Shown here: positions 54,219 to 64,000 of the stretch, one piece after another
Numbering within the stretch: position 1 is the stretch's first letter
Layout of the letters: each line of letters opens with the position of its first letter
Assembly (NCBI RefSeq): GCF_003330725.1
Contig: NZ_CP030840.1
Coordinates: forward strand, 930,001-994,000
Direction: 5' to 3'
Source: Acidisarcina polymorpha
Lineage (GTDB): Bacteria; Acidobacteriota; Terriglobia; Terriglobales; Acidobacteriaceae
Length of the DNA: 64,000 nucleotides
Notes under the pieces: generated by a model
Databases searched by the model: none
Seen by the model: only the letters and a program-made list of their open reading frames with translations
What the model was told of the DNA's origin: nothing
Translations under genes and position numbers: made by a program

Positions 54219-54558
54219 GTATATCGGATTCCGCGTAGCGCAAAATTTGACTAGTGCCGTCGTTTTCATGCCGGACCTCACAAAACAGGCTCCAGTCACG
54301 CGATCTTCCACGAGCCCGCAGTGAGCGCACTATCGTCAACGCGCTTATCGGGCGCACAACATAGCCGCCCCTTCCCTTCCCTGAACTTGGCGTCCCACAA
54401 AGGATAAGTTTGACCGACGACTTCCACGCTCTATCTCGAAAGACTTGCGCGGTCCATAAGTCAAGGCCATAACTGGTCCATCCATGAATACGGCGAGCCA
54501 CACGGCTCACCGTAGTCATCTGTGCAATCGAGAAAGAGATCTTGAGAAGACCCAAACT
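54219..54558. other. No supported gene
   Basis: 340 bp between IS6 and the SBBP gene. A minus-strand frame runs through here into IS6 but shows no known domain; crossing the IS end makes it unlikely to be a real gene. Confidence 0.5.
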
Positions 54559-57500
54559 CTATGGCGTCACCTCCTGGGTGAATCCCACCGCGCTCGCCCC
54601 ATTGGTCGCACTGCCGGTGTAGGCGGCGGTGATGCTATGTCCGTAAGCCGTTAGACCGCTCAGCGTGAAGGTCGCCACTCCATCCACCAGTGGGGCCGTT
54701 CCTACCGGGGCGGCGCCATTCTTGAAGGTCACCGACCCCGTCGGCGTCGCACTCGATGCCGCAGTCACGGTAGCCACGAAGGTCACCGGGTCACCCAGCT
54801 TCGAAGGATTGCTCAACGACTTTACCGTGGTGGTCGTAGGGATCGCTTTCGGCACAACTTTGTATACGGCTGTGGCTACCGCGCTGGGGGTAAAGCCACT
54901 CCCACCGATATCCGCAATCGCTTTCACCGTCGTCATCGGACTGGAGACAGTGAACGGTCCGCTATAGACTGTCGAAGATGTGGTTGGCCTGGAGCCGTCG
55001 GTGGTGTAGTAGATCGTTGCATAAGGAGTCGAAGACTCGATCTGTACCGGCACCGGATATATATAAGTTCCACCAAGTCTCGGGAAGGTGGGCGTTGCCG
55101 CCTGGCCCAAATCGTGATGGTGAGGGGTCCACCGTTGCTTGATGAATACGCGGGAAGATCGCCGTAGTAACTAGCTACAATGGTGTGTTGTCCACTCGCC
55201 GGAAGGCTATCGGTCGTGTAAATAGCACGCCCGGTATTATCCAGGGAAATCTTGGCGAGACTCACTCCATCGACAAGGAAATTGACGATGCCGGTCGGGA
55301 CGCTGTCTCCGCTCACCGGGGTCACCTTCGCCGTCAAGATGACATTATTCCCCGCCTGATAGCTGGCGCTACTCGAAGTCAGGGTCGTTGTAGTGGATCC
55401 ATGCAGAGAGAGTTTGGTGATGTATCCGGTATCGTATATTCCTGCTGTAGGGTCGACGGTTTGGAAGGCGCCTTTGGTAACCGGGAAATCCGTCGATTCG
55501 GCCCTTCCTGCGACATAGATATTTCCTGCGATATCCGCTGTAATAGAGAGCGGGACATCCTCGGAAAGAGTGGGGGATGCTCCTGCGCCGCCAGCGAGGT
55601 ACCCGCTTCCGCCGAGGTATGTGGCGTAGAGTAAGCCCGTTCCGGAGCCGTTCAGTTCTGCCACGACGCCAACAATGGGATAGCCCTCCGAGGTGCTCAT
55701 TCCCGGGAAGGTCGGCTGAAAGGCATCCGGGGTCACCGGAAAGCCAGGTGAGCTGCTAAAACCGGCGACGAGCGCCTGGCCTTGTTGATCGACGGCGATT
55801 GCCTGCAAACCATTTCCCGCTCCGAAATAAACGTCGGGCGGCACGAGGTAAGTGCCGTAGATCAGTGCAGTGCCACTGGCGTTCAGCTTGCCAACCCATC
55901 CGCCGCCTTTAGATTGAAAGGCGTTGCTGGTCACTGGTCCTGCCGTTGCAATGCCGTACACATTCCCGGAGAGGTCTACCGCAATCGAAACTCCGGGGAA
56001 GTAAGTGGAATAAATCAGCTTTGAACCCTCGGCGTTAAGCTTGGTCACAAAGCCCGTGTAATTTTCGTTCGGCGGTATGTTGAGAACCGTCTCATAAGCG
56101 CCGGGAGTGGTCGGAAAAGTAGAAGAGTTCGTAAGGCCACCTATGATGGCATTCCCGGAATTATCCAAAAATACAGAGCTCGGACCAACGGAGTCTTGCT
56201 TGAGGCTGCCACTTCCGCCCAGGTATGTGGAATAGATAAGCTTTGAGCCCGTCGCATTCAATTTGGTTACAAATCCACTAGCAGGGGCAGTCTCAAAAGC
56301 GCCGGGCGTTGTTGGAAAATCAGTGGAGTTCGTACCTCCGGTGACATAAGCATTTCCCGCCGAATCCACTGCAATGCCGCCACCACCTTCCCCCTTACTC
56401 CCGCCAAGCAGAGTGGAGTATACAAGGGTAGATCCGGTAGGATCCAACTTGCTCACAAACGCTTTGCCAGCCTTATTCGCCACTCGATCGTAAGCACCCG
56501 GAGTCGTTGGGAAATCAAGTGTGTTTACCTGTCCAGTAGCGTAGACGTTTCCTGATGCATCCACTGCAATCTGACTAATATCGCCGCCGATGTAATCCGT
56601 TCCCGTCCCCCCAAAGTAAGTGGAGTAGACCAGAGCAGAGCCGGCTGGATTCAGCTTGGTGATAAAAGCCTCATGATTCGAGGGATCATCCGGATTCACG
56701 ATTGAGTTTGTCTTTTGAAATGCGTCTTTTGTCACCGGGAAGTTAAGCGAACTAGCAGTTCCCGTTACGTAGGTATAACCCTCCGCATCGACCACGACCT
56801 GCCGCACTGAATCTCCGGGGGAATCTGGGAACCCGCCCTCGTCAGAGTCGTTTCCGTTCCCGCCCAGATAGGTCGAGTACGCCACCGTGGGGTCGATTAC
56901 TAACTCACGGCTAGGATCGAAAGCACCTAGCTGAAAATCAACCGTATTCTTCGCCAAAAGTTGGAAACGACCGTCGATCCTCTCTCGTTCTCCATCCTTC
57001 ACCTGGTAGACAACCGGCTTGTGAAAGACGACCGCGCCGTTCTTCGCTACGATGTTCAAATCTCCATCACTATCTAGCTTCAACTTGCTCGCGCCCGCGA
57101 AACGCAGCCGGACAACCTTAGGATCGGCGCCAGGCGCAACCACAAAGTCATATTCAAGCTGCCGCTGGTTTCCGTAGTACACCAGGTCCACTCCGGGGTA
57201 AACGCCGCGATACTTCACTTTCGCGAAGGTCGGAACATTGCGGTGCCAGTTGGCCGGGTCCTTGCCGATGAAGTAGTTCACTTTGCCAGGAAACGCGTCT
57301 GCGCCTTCCACCCGCAGCTGACGCGAGGCGCCCGCCAATTGCATCCGGATTACATCCGTTTTCACCGCTGCCCACGATGTCTTGAGATGGGTGGCATCGC
57401 GTTTGGTCAAGGCAAGCACCGCCTCCGAATCGGTGAGGAAGAGCGAATATCCATGACCGCGCGACGCAAATCGCACCCGCGGATCGGTCTGCCCTTGATT

Positions 57501-57695
57501 AGCTTCAAAGCTCAGGGGCAGCTTGCTATAGTCGGCCTTAATCACACGCGATGGGGCTTTTGCCGCAGGTATAAGCTTCGAGGGTGCTAGATTCCGGCCC
57601 GCGGTTGTCGCGGCGGCGACATCGATGCCCTGGGCCTGGGTAACCAACGGACTGACGGTCAGCAGAGAGAACACCATAGGGAGAAAAGTTTTCAT
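54559..57695 (-). pseudogene. Large secreted SBBP-repeat protein, one frameshift near its C-terminal cassette
   Basis: Begins MKTFLPMVFSLLTVSPLV (signal peptide, GGAGCAAC upstream). Domain order: DUF7948-type N-terminal domain (YSKLPLSFEANQGQTDPRVR to about residue 270), SBBP beta-propeller repeats of the pattern AYSTYLGG, ITKLNP, GNVYATGQ, TDFPTTPGAF to about residue 800, then an Ig-like domain. At about 55110 the frame shifts by one base; the chitobiase-like domain (GQAATPTFPRLGG, YYTTDGSRPT) and a last Ig-like domain follow to 54559. Restored, the protein would have about 1,045 residues. It may be a surface adhesin or carbohydrate-binding protein. Confidence 0.85.
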
Positions 57696-58591
57696 TGTTG
57701 CTCCTTGGATAGTGTGACGGCAGCGCCTTAACTACTTTCGGATGCGGCTGGTTGCTTGTGTGGGGAGGGGGTGGGAGGTTAGGCAAGGAGCCCGCTCGCA
57801 ATTACGCGGAGCTGTCTCAATAGACGCCACAATGTTGATCGCATCGCTTGGCGATGTCAAGTCCGAGTTTAGAACCTGTTAGGCGCACATGATAGGTTCC
57901 ACAATCGAATCGGCAGAAGGCCTTCCGTTTAACTCTTGACCCTTTGCGCGAAAACCTTCACAGTGTCCGGGGGATCAATCTGCTACCTACTTGTACAACT
58001 TGTAACAACTTGCTTCAATATGAAGACAGTGCTCGGAGCGACGATCCATGAACCAGCGACACGTACAAAGTAAAGAACTTCAAGCACACGCGAACTTCTC
58101 TTCCGGTCAGCCATGATTGTGGATGCAGCAGCTGCACTGCTTTAAAGCGTTCATCGGCCTCTCGTCGCCGGATGCCCTTCCAGTTTGAACCCCGCCAATG
58201 ATTTTGGAGGCCTAAGTTCTACGGCCTAAGGAATGAGCTGCTCCCGAGGCGGCGGCCAGCATTATGAGAGTTGGAGGCATTCATGAGTGAAAAAGCGTGA
58301 ATGCGCCTCATGCTTTTCGATAAAGCAAGAAGCAAAAGCAGTATTGTCAGTCCGACGTCGGCCGCCTGGTTCTCTCCGTAGACACTGACCGAAACGATCT
58401 CGATCAAATCTACAACTTTGGTGGTACAGACAGGTTACCGGTTGTCGCATATAAACGTGGCCATGCGCTAACCCTTGTACTTTGCAGGGAGGAGCGTTTG
58501 TAGATACTCTAAGTGCTCCTCAGGCTCGTCATCACCGACAGCGCGACAGTTCGCTGCCAAGCCACACACGCTCTCAGTACAGCGATCTTTC
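57696..58591. other. Divergent intergenic region, no gene
   Basis: 896 bp between two divergent SBBP genes. Short frames show no family. It must hold the promoter of the minus-strand gene; I identified no strong boxes. Confidence 0.5.
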
Positions 58592-58757
58592 GCTTGACTC
58601 CTCTTCCCAACCCGATCAACATGATGACGTCTTTTGAGACAGGGCCATAAAGGTGTCCGCCAATCCTCCTCTTCCCTCAACCCTAAACTTTAGCAAAGGC
58701 AACCAGCAGCCGTTTGCGAAAGCCGCTTCCGCGCCGCGTTCCTCTCAAGGAGCAACC
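58592..58757 (+). promoter_or_regulatory. 5' leader of SBBP gene 2, duplicated at 61972-62138
   Basis: This stretch is nearly the same as 61972-62138 in front of the third paralog, with about a dozen differences. A TTGACT at 58594-58599 is conserved in both and may be a -35 box; a -10 is not clear. It ends in AAGGAG, seven bases before the ATG. The conservation implies that leader and gene were duplicated together. Confidence 0.6.
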
Positions 58758-61700
58758 ATGAAGATCTTTTTGCCCGTAGTATTTTCTCTGCTGGCCATCG
58801 GTCCATTGGCCATGGATGCCCAAGGCGTCGATTCCTCGACCACCGCAACCGCCAGCCAGAAGCTCACCTCCTCGAGGCTTGTCTCGTCCGCGAAAGCCGT
58901 ATCGCCCACGATCAAGGCCGACTACGGCAAACTGCCTTTAAGCTTTGAAGCCAATCAGGGTCAGAGCGATCCACAGGTGAAGTTCCTCTCCCGCGGCCAG
59001 CGCTATTCGCTCTTCATTACTGACAGCGCCGCGGTGCTGGCGCTCACCAAGGAGCTTCCATCGCAGCCGAAGCCAGCTGCGTTGGGCGGCAACGCTGGGT
59101 TTGAAAAAGCAGCAAACATCAAGTCGGATGTGGTGCGCATGGAACTCGCCGGGGCGGCGCGCGGCATGCAGGTGAGCGGGGTCGACCCGCTGCCGGGCAA
59201 AGTGAACTACTTCTTCGGCAAAGACTCGTCGAAGTGGCACTCGAACGTGCCGACTTATGCCAAGGTGAAGTACAGCAATGTTTATCCGGGCATCGACCTG
59301 GTCTACTACGGCAACCAGCAGCAGTTGGAGTATGACTTCATCGTCGCGCCACGCGCCAACCCGAAGCAAGCGCGGCTGCACTTCGCCGGCGCCAGCAAGC
59401 TGAAGCTCAACTGCGGAGGCGATCTAGAGATTATTGCTAAGGACGGCGAGATCGCCTTTCATAAACCGGTTGTCTATCAGTTGAAGGATGGACAGCGTCA
59501 GCGAATCGAAGGTGGCTTTCATCTGCTGGCGAACAATACCATCGGCTTCACGCTTGCAAATTATGACCATAGCCGGGAATTAGTGATCGATCCGGTCTTG
59601 GCTTATTCGACCTACTTGGGCGGAAGCGGAACTTCCCAAGCTACAGCGATAGCAGTGGACGCGAATGGAGAGGCGTATGTCACCGGCGATGCCTATTCAT
59701 CTGACTTTCCTGTGACCGCGGCCGCGTTCCAGACTACCTTTCAATCTTCCTTCGAAGGACGCGTCGCCTTTGTCACCAAGTTCAATCCTGCCGGGACAGC
59801 TTTAATCTATTCGACTTTTATAGCGCCGGGCAGCCCTACCGGGATCAAGGTAGACAAGGAAGGAAACGCCTATTTGACCGGGATCGCTTCATCGGAATAT
59901 TTCCCGGTGACCGAAGGTGCTTTTCAAACTGTCGACAAGTGTCCCTTCTCCCAAAGAGTTTTCTGCTCAATTGGATTTATCTCGAAGTTGAATCCCAAAG
60001 GGTCTGCGCTCATCTACTCCACTTACTTAGGCGGGACAGGCAATCCGAGTCCAAGCGGTTATCCGTTCGATACGCCGAACGCCATCGCCATCGACTTGGC
60101 GGGAAACGCGTACGTGACCGGTACGGCAGTCTCCTCCGATTTCCCTGTGACCAGTAACGCTTTCCAGAAAAAACAGAACTGCACGCACTCTGTTAATAGT
60201 TGTAGCAACGCATTTGTCACGCAATTGAATGCCACAGGGTCGGCGCTTGTCTATTCGACATATCTAGGCGGAAGCGGGGTGGCATCAGGCACGGCGATAG
60301 CGGTTAACGTTGCAGGCTCCGCTTTCGTCACCGGGAGCACGACGCCGGAATTTCCGGTCACTGCAGAGGCTTTCCAGAGGGTCCTGCCAGGTTCCCAGAG
60401 CTTTGTCACTAGATTAAATCCCGGTGGCTCTTCCCTGGCGTACTCCACCTTACTCGGCGACGCCGGGGGCGGAGAGACTGACGCGGCGGGAATTGCGGTT
60501 GACTCCGCGTCTAACGCCTATGTGACCGGTCTTACTTATGGCGCCGATTTCCCGGTCACTGGCCACGCTTATCAAAAAGTCAACCGAGCGCTCGCCAACT
60601 CCGGATATGACTCGTTTATTTCCAAACTCAACCCATCGGGTTCGGGCCTGGTCTACTCAACCTATCTTGGAGGAGGTGCCTTGCCCTATGACCAAATTCG
60701 ATATTACGGCGATGCCGCTGCCGGAATCGTGATCGACCGCTTGGGAAATGCGTTTGTGACAGGCTGGGCGTTGTCGTCCGATTTTCCTGTTACTAGTGAC
60801 GCACTAAAGAAGACCAACAGCAACAGCAGTGATTCGTTTGTTACCGTATTTAATAGCAACGGTTCGGGATTGATTTATTCGACCTATTTTGGTGGCGATC
60901 CAATTTACAACGGCCCAGACGCCACCACAAGCATTGCAGTCGATGGGCTCGGGAATGCGTACATCGCAGGTTACGAGTCCTCCTATGACTTCCCGACGAC
61001 ACCAGGCGCTTTTCAGGTGGTTAATCCGGCCGAAAAAGATCTTGAGGCTAGCCGAACTGCTTTTACCGCCAAGTTCGCCTTCCACGGGGCAACCACCACA
61101 ACCGTCACCTCGAACCATAGCTCAGCACCCGTCGGCGAGGAGGTCGCATTCACTGCCCATGTTGAGCCGCTCGGTGAGAGCGGTATTCAGACTGGAGGCA
61201 TCAGCTGGAAGGTCGACGGGCAGGTCATCGCCCATTCTCCACTGGACGGCAACGGCGACGCTACCTACTCAACCGGCAGCCTCTCCGCTGGTCCTCATTT
61301 GATCGTCGCGGCCTACCTGGGGGAGCCGGACGTGTACTCGGCAAGCAGCGGAACAATCACGGTCACGGCAAACCAAGTAGCCACCCCAACCTTCCCCAAA
61401 CTGGGAGGGACTTACCCAACTGGAGAGACGATCAAGATCGAGACATCTACGGCCGGCGCCTCCATCTACTACACAACCAACGGGATCACACCAACCACTG
61501 CCTCCACGAAGTACACCGGACCCCTCCTCATTTCTGAAACGTCGACGGTAAAAGCGATCGCCGTTGCAAGTGGCTATGCGAACAGCCCGGTAGCTTCCGC
61601 CACCTACACGATCACGCCTGGCGCGATCACTACTACAACTACGCTCATATCCTCGGCAAACCCCTCGACGGCCGGAAACCCTGTGAAGTTCACGGCCACA

Positions 61701-61907
61701 GTCATCGCGGCTTCCGGGCCTGCTCCAACGGGAACGGTCACCTTCAAGAATGGAGGCGTCGTTCTTGGCAGCGCGCCGCTGACTGATGGCACAGCCTCCT
61801 TGACCGCTTCGAACCTAGCTCTCGACGGCAATGCTATTGCGGCCATCTACACCGGCACCGCTACCGATGCAGCCAGCGCAGCAACCCTCACTCAACAGGT
61901 GCGGTAG
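58758..61907 (+). CDS. Large secreted SBBP-repeat protein with Ig-like and chitobiase-like domains
   Basis: 1,049 residues from ATG 58758; the frame is open from 58653, but AAGGAG and the signal peptide MKIFLPVVFSLLAIGPLAMD fix the start. DUF7948-type domain about 50-280 (GKLPLSFEANQGQSDPQVKF); SBBP repeats 282-772 (STYLGGSG, FVTKFNPAG, GNAYLTG, SDFPVT); Ig-like 776-869; chitobiase-C-like 875-952 (GTYPTGETIKIETS, YYTTNGITPT); Ig-like 954-1048 (GAITTTTTLISS). The only fully intact copy in the window. It is exported, with a beta-propeller and adhesive C-terminal domains; no catalytic residues are seen. Confidence 0.9.
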   Translation: MKIFLPVVFSLLAIGPLAMDAQGVDSSTTATASQKLTSSRLVSSAKAVSPTIKADYGKLPLSFEANQGQSDPQVKFLSRGQRYSLFITDSAAVLALTKELPSQPKPAALGGNAGFEKAANIKSDVVRMELAGAARGMQVSGVDPLPGKVNYFFGKDSSKWHSNVPTYAKVKYSNVYPGIDLVYYGNQQQLEYDFIVAPRANPKQARLHFAGASKLKLNCGGDLEIIAKDGEIAFHKPVVYQLKDGQRQRIEGGFHLLANNTIGFTLANYDHSRELVIDPVLAYSTYLGGSGTSQATAIAVDANGEAYVTGDAYSSDFPVTAAAFQTTFQSSFEGRVAFVTKFNPAGTALIYSTFIAPGSPTGIKVDKEGNAYLTGIASSEYFPVTEGAFQTVDKCPFSQRVFCSIGFISKLNPKGSALIYSTYLGGTGNPSPSGYPFDTPNAIAIDLAGNAYVTGTAVSSDFPVTSNAFQKKQNCTHSVNSCSNAFVTQLNATGSALVYSTYLGGSGVASGTAIAVNVAGSAFVTGSTTPEFPVTAEAFQRVLPGSQSFVTRLNPGGSSLAYSTLLGDAGGGETDAAGIAVDSASNAYVTGLTYGADFPVTGHAYQKVNRALANSGYDSFISKLNPSGSGLVYSTYLGGGALPYDQIRYYGDAAAGIVIDRLGNAFVTGWALSSDFPVTSDALKKTNSNSSDSFVTVFNSNGSGLIYSTYFGGDPIYNGPDATTSIAVDGLGNAYIAGYESSYDFPTTPGAFQVVNPAEKDLEASRTAFTAKFAFHGATTTTVTSNHSSAPVGEEVAFTAHVEPLGESGIQTGGISWKVDGQVIAHSPLDGNGDATYSTGSLSAGPHLIVAAYLGEPDVYSASSGTITVTANQVATPTFPKLGGTYPTGETIKIETSTAGASIYYTTNGITPTTASTKYTGPLLISETSTVKAIAVASGYANSPVASATYTITPGAITTTTTLISSANPSTAGNPVKFTATVIAASGPAPTGTVTFKNGGVVLGSAPLTDGTASLTASNLALDGNAIAAIYTGTATDAASAATLTQQVR

Positions 61908-61971
61908 ACCTGCCTCACACGAAGGCCACACGCAGCGTGACAATTCATGCTGCCACTGTACTTGAGACATA

Positions 61972-62138
61972 GCTTGACTCCTCTTCCCAACCCGATCAAC
62001 ATGATGACGTCTTTTGAGACAGGGCCATAAAGGTGTCCGTCAATCCTCCTCTACCCTCAACCCTAAACTTTAACGAAGGCAATCAGCAACCGTTTTCGAA
62101 AGCAGTTTTCGCGCCGCCGTTCCTCTCAAGGAGCAACC
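61972..62138 (+). repeat. Second copy of the SBBP leader
   Basis: Follows the end of gene 2 by 65 bp and matches 58592-58757 nearly throughout, including TTGACT at 61974-61979 and the AAGGAG before the ATG. Marks a tandem duplication of the gene with its control region. Confidence 0.85.
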
Positions 62139-63790
62139 ATGAAGATCTTTTCTGCCCGTAGTATTTTCCCTCCTGGCCATCAGTCCGTTGGCTACCGATG
62201 CCCAAGGCGTCGATTCCTCGACCACCTCAACCGCGGGCCAGAACCTCACGTCCTCGAAGCCTGTATCCTCGGCAAAAGCCCCATCCCCCGCAAACATGGC
62301 GACCTACGGCAAGCTGCCCCTGAGCTTTGAAGCCAATCACTGGCAGAGCCATCCGCACGTCAAGTTCTTATCGCGTGGCCAGAACTACTCGGTCTTTCTC
62401 ACCGACAACGCTGCGGTACTGGCGCTGACTAAGGGCCTTCCTTCGCAGCCAAAAGCCGCTGCGATGGCCGGCAAGCCTTGGATTAAGACGGATGCCAAGG
62501 TCAAGACCGAAGTGGTGCGGATGGAACTTGCGGGCGCCGCACGTGAATGCAGGTGAGCGTGCTCGACCCGTCGCTCGGCAGTGCCAACTACTTTATCGGA
62601 AACGATTCGGCGAAGTGGCTTACGAACATACCCACTTATGCGAAGGTCAAATACAGCAACGTCTATCCCGGCATCGACCTGGTCTACTACGGCAACCAGC
62701 GGCAGTTGGAGTATGACTTCGTCGTTGCGCCGAATGCCGATCCGAAGCAGGCACGGCTTCACTTTGCCGGAGCCAGCAAGCTGAAGCTGAACGACAGCGG
62801 CGACTTGGAGATCCTTGCCAAGGACGGCGAGATCGCCTTGCACAAGCCGGTCGTCTATCAGGTGAAAGATGGACAGCGTCAGTTGGTTGAGGGCAACTTT
62901 CGGTTAATGGCCAACAATACTGTAGGATTCACGCTGGCGAGCTATGACCGCAGCCGGGAGTTGGTGGTCGATCCGGTCTTGGCGTATTCCACCTTTTTAG
63001 GTGGGAGTTACGATGATTTTCTGACCTCGATAGCCTTGGATGTACAGGGAAATGCAGTGATCGTCGGGATGAACCTTTTGACCAATTTTCCCGTCACGAG
63101 CGGCGCTTACCAGAAGACCGTGAAAGATATGTTCGTCACCAAGCTGAACACCGCGGGGGCGACCCTCATCTACTCCACTTATCTTGGCAGCACTAACTCC
63201 GAAGATCCGAGGGGTGTCGCAGTGGACGCCTCGGGCAACGCCTATATCACCGGCTCCACCTACTCCACCGACTACCCCGTCACACCCGGCGCCCTGAAGA
63301 CACTCTTCCATCACGATGCGGGCGCTCCCACGGGGTTTGTGACCAAGTTGAACGCTGCCGGGTCAGGGCTTGTCTACTCCACCTATCTGGGGGGAGGCGC
63401 CACCGATTTACCTTCCGCAATCTCTGTCGATACGGACAACCGGGCATATGTGACGGGTACTACATTATCGCCTGACTATCCGATCACCGCCGGCGTTGTT
63501 CAACCAGTAAGCAATGCATTGAAGAATGGTCTTTCCAGCATTTTTGTGATGAAGCTAGGTTCGCTTGGCGGGGGCCTAATCTACTCTACCTACCTGGGGG
63601 GTAGCCAACCGACGGCGGCACGCCGACTACTGCCTCCACGCAGTACACCGGACCGATCCAGATTTCCGCAACCACGACCGTCAAAGCAATCGCCGCTGCG
63701 AGTGGAGACATAACCAGCTCCGTGGCTACGGCGACCTATACGCTCACGCCTGGCGCGATCACCACTACCACCACGCTCTCGCCCCTCGGC
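62139..63790 (+). pseudogene. Third SBBP paralog, frameshifted and internally deleted
   Basis: The ATG is present, but a one-base insertion at codon 4-5 (CTTTTCTGCCC here against CTTTTTGCCC in gene 2) shifts the signal peptide; the frame continues as PLATDAQGVDSSTTSTAGQN. A second shift near 62545 passes to MQVSVLDPSLGSANYFIGND. SBBP repeats run to IYSTYLGGSQPT at about 63610. There it jumps directly into the chitobiase-like domain (GGTPTTASTQYTGPIQIS in another frame), so about 500 residues of propeller and an Ig-like domain are lost. It breaks off in TTTTLS at about 63790. Confidence 0.85.
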
Positions 63791-63799
63791 AAACCCGGG

Positions 63800-64000
63800 C
63801 GAATATTTGGTTGTCGGCACTGCTATCTCCTCGCCTATGAGGTGCAGCGCGACAAAGATCATGAGCGGGCACTTCGACGCAGACAGGCCCTCCATGAGCG
63901 TCTCCGAGGATTCAGTGGAATTGCCCACGGTCTCCCCTCCCGTCCGAAGGGTATGCATCTGACAACTTACGAAAAGCTAACCTCGCGGTGGCTTCAAGCC
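63800..64000 (+). pseudogene. Fragment of a zinc-ribbon small protein, runs off the window
   Basis: The plus strand reads RIFGCRHCYLLAYEVQRDKD, then ERALRRRQALHERLRGFSGI and SRPKGMHLTTYEKL. The second CxxC pair of a zinc ribbon and the block KGMH-TYE-L belong to a small protein family I remember from accessory DNA of Proteobacteria. The N-terminal half is absent; it is joined directly to the broken SBBP gene. No function is known to me. Confidence 0.6.

Noticed and set aside
53971-54555. Minus-strand frame across the IS6 right end
   Set aside because: It crosses an IS boundary and is antisense to the transposase.

Overview
The window reads as one chromosomal segment of an Acidobacteriota bacterium of the Terriglobales type (Edaphobacter, Granulicella or Terriglobus-like). 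The evidence is gene content, not a database match: large secreted SBBP-repeat proteins ending in chitobiase-type and Ig-like domains, an Oar-type TonB receptor with a carboxypeptidase-regulatory domain, a GH106-type rhamnosidase, DUF4159 proteins and a long MoxR/DUF58/BatA/DUF4175 operon.

Left part (1-20.9 kb) is intact and dense. It holds the 5' end of a Tat-exported 2Fe-2S subunit, an SDR enzyme, a tRNA-Gln(CTG) with a recognisable sigma70 promoter, an MBL-fold hydrolase and a phospholipase-C-like protein. An eight-gene minus-strand operon (18.3 to 4.2 kb) follows, with mostly overlapping start and stop codons: DUF4159, VWA/amidotransferase-like membrane protein, a secreted C13/caspase-like protein whose nucleophile is Ser and which carries an EF-hand loop, TPR-gluzincin peptidase, MoxR ATPase, DUF58, BatA-VWA and DUF4175. 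A multicopper oxidase and a second DUF4159 gene diverge from it. This is the best candidate for a little-described system.

Middle part (21.3-31.0 kb) is a same-strand cluster of small-molecule enzymes (AhpD-like, quinone oxidoreductase, DUF417 membrane protein, SDR, frameshifted alcohol dehydrogenase, two alpha/beta hydrolases), then a GH106-type glycosidase and an ATL-type DNA-repair protein.

At 31.34 kb lies the 3' half of a tRNA-Cys, which looks like the displaced end of an integration site. From there to the right edge the DNA is a patchwork of decaying accessory genes. It includes an ankyrin gene split by an IS3 remnant, an IS110 element with a possible guide RNA, and an almost exact 397-bp copy of part of the alcohol dehydrogenase at 25 kb. 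It also includes frameshifted AraC, CPBP protease, TonB receptor, IS5 and DUF1330 genes, a TPR gene fused to a stray Ig-like cassette, a scrap of group II intron reverse transcriptase cut by an intact IS6 element, and three large SBBP paralogs (one intact, one with a single frameshift, one rearranged). Intact genes here are an AhpD-like pair, a small membrane protein, two alpha/beta hydrolases, a GT1 glycosyltransferase and one SBBP protein. Frameshifts are confined to the part right of 24.6 kb, which argues for real decay more than general sequencing error.
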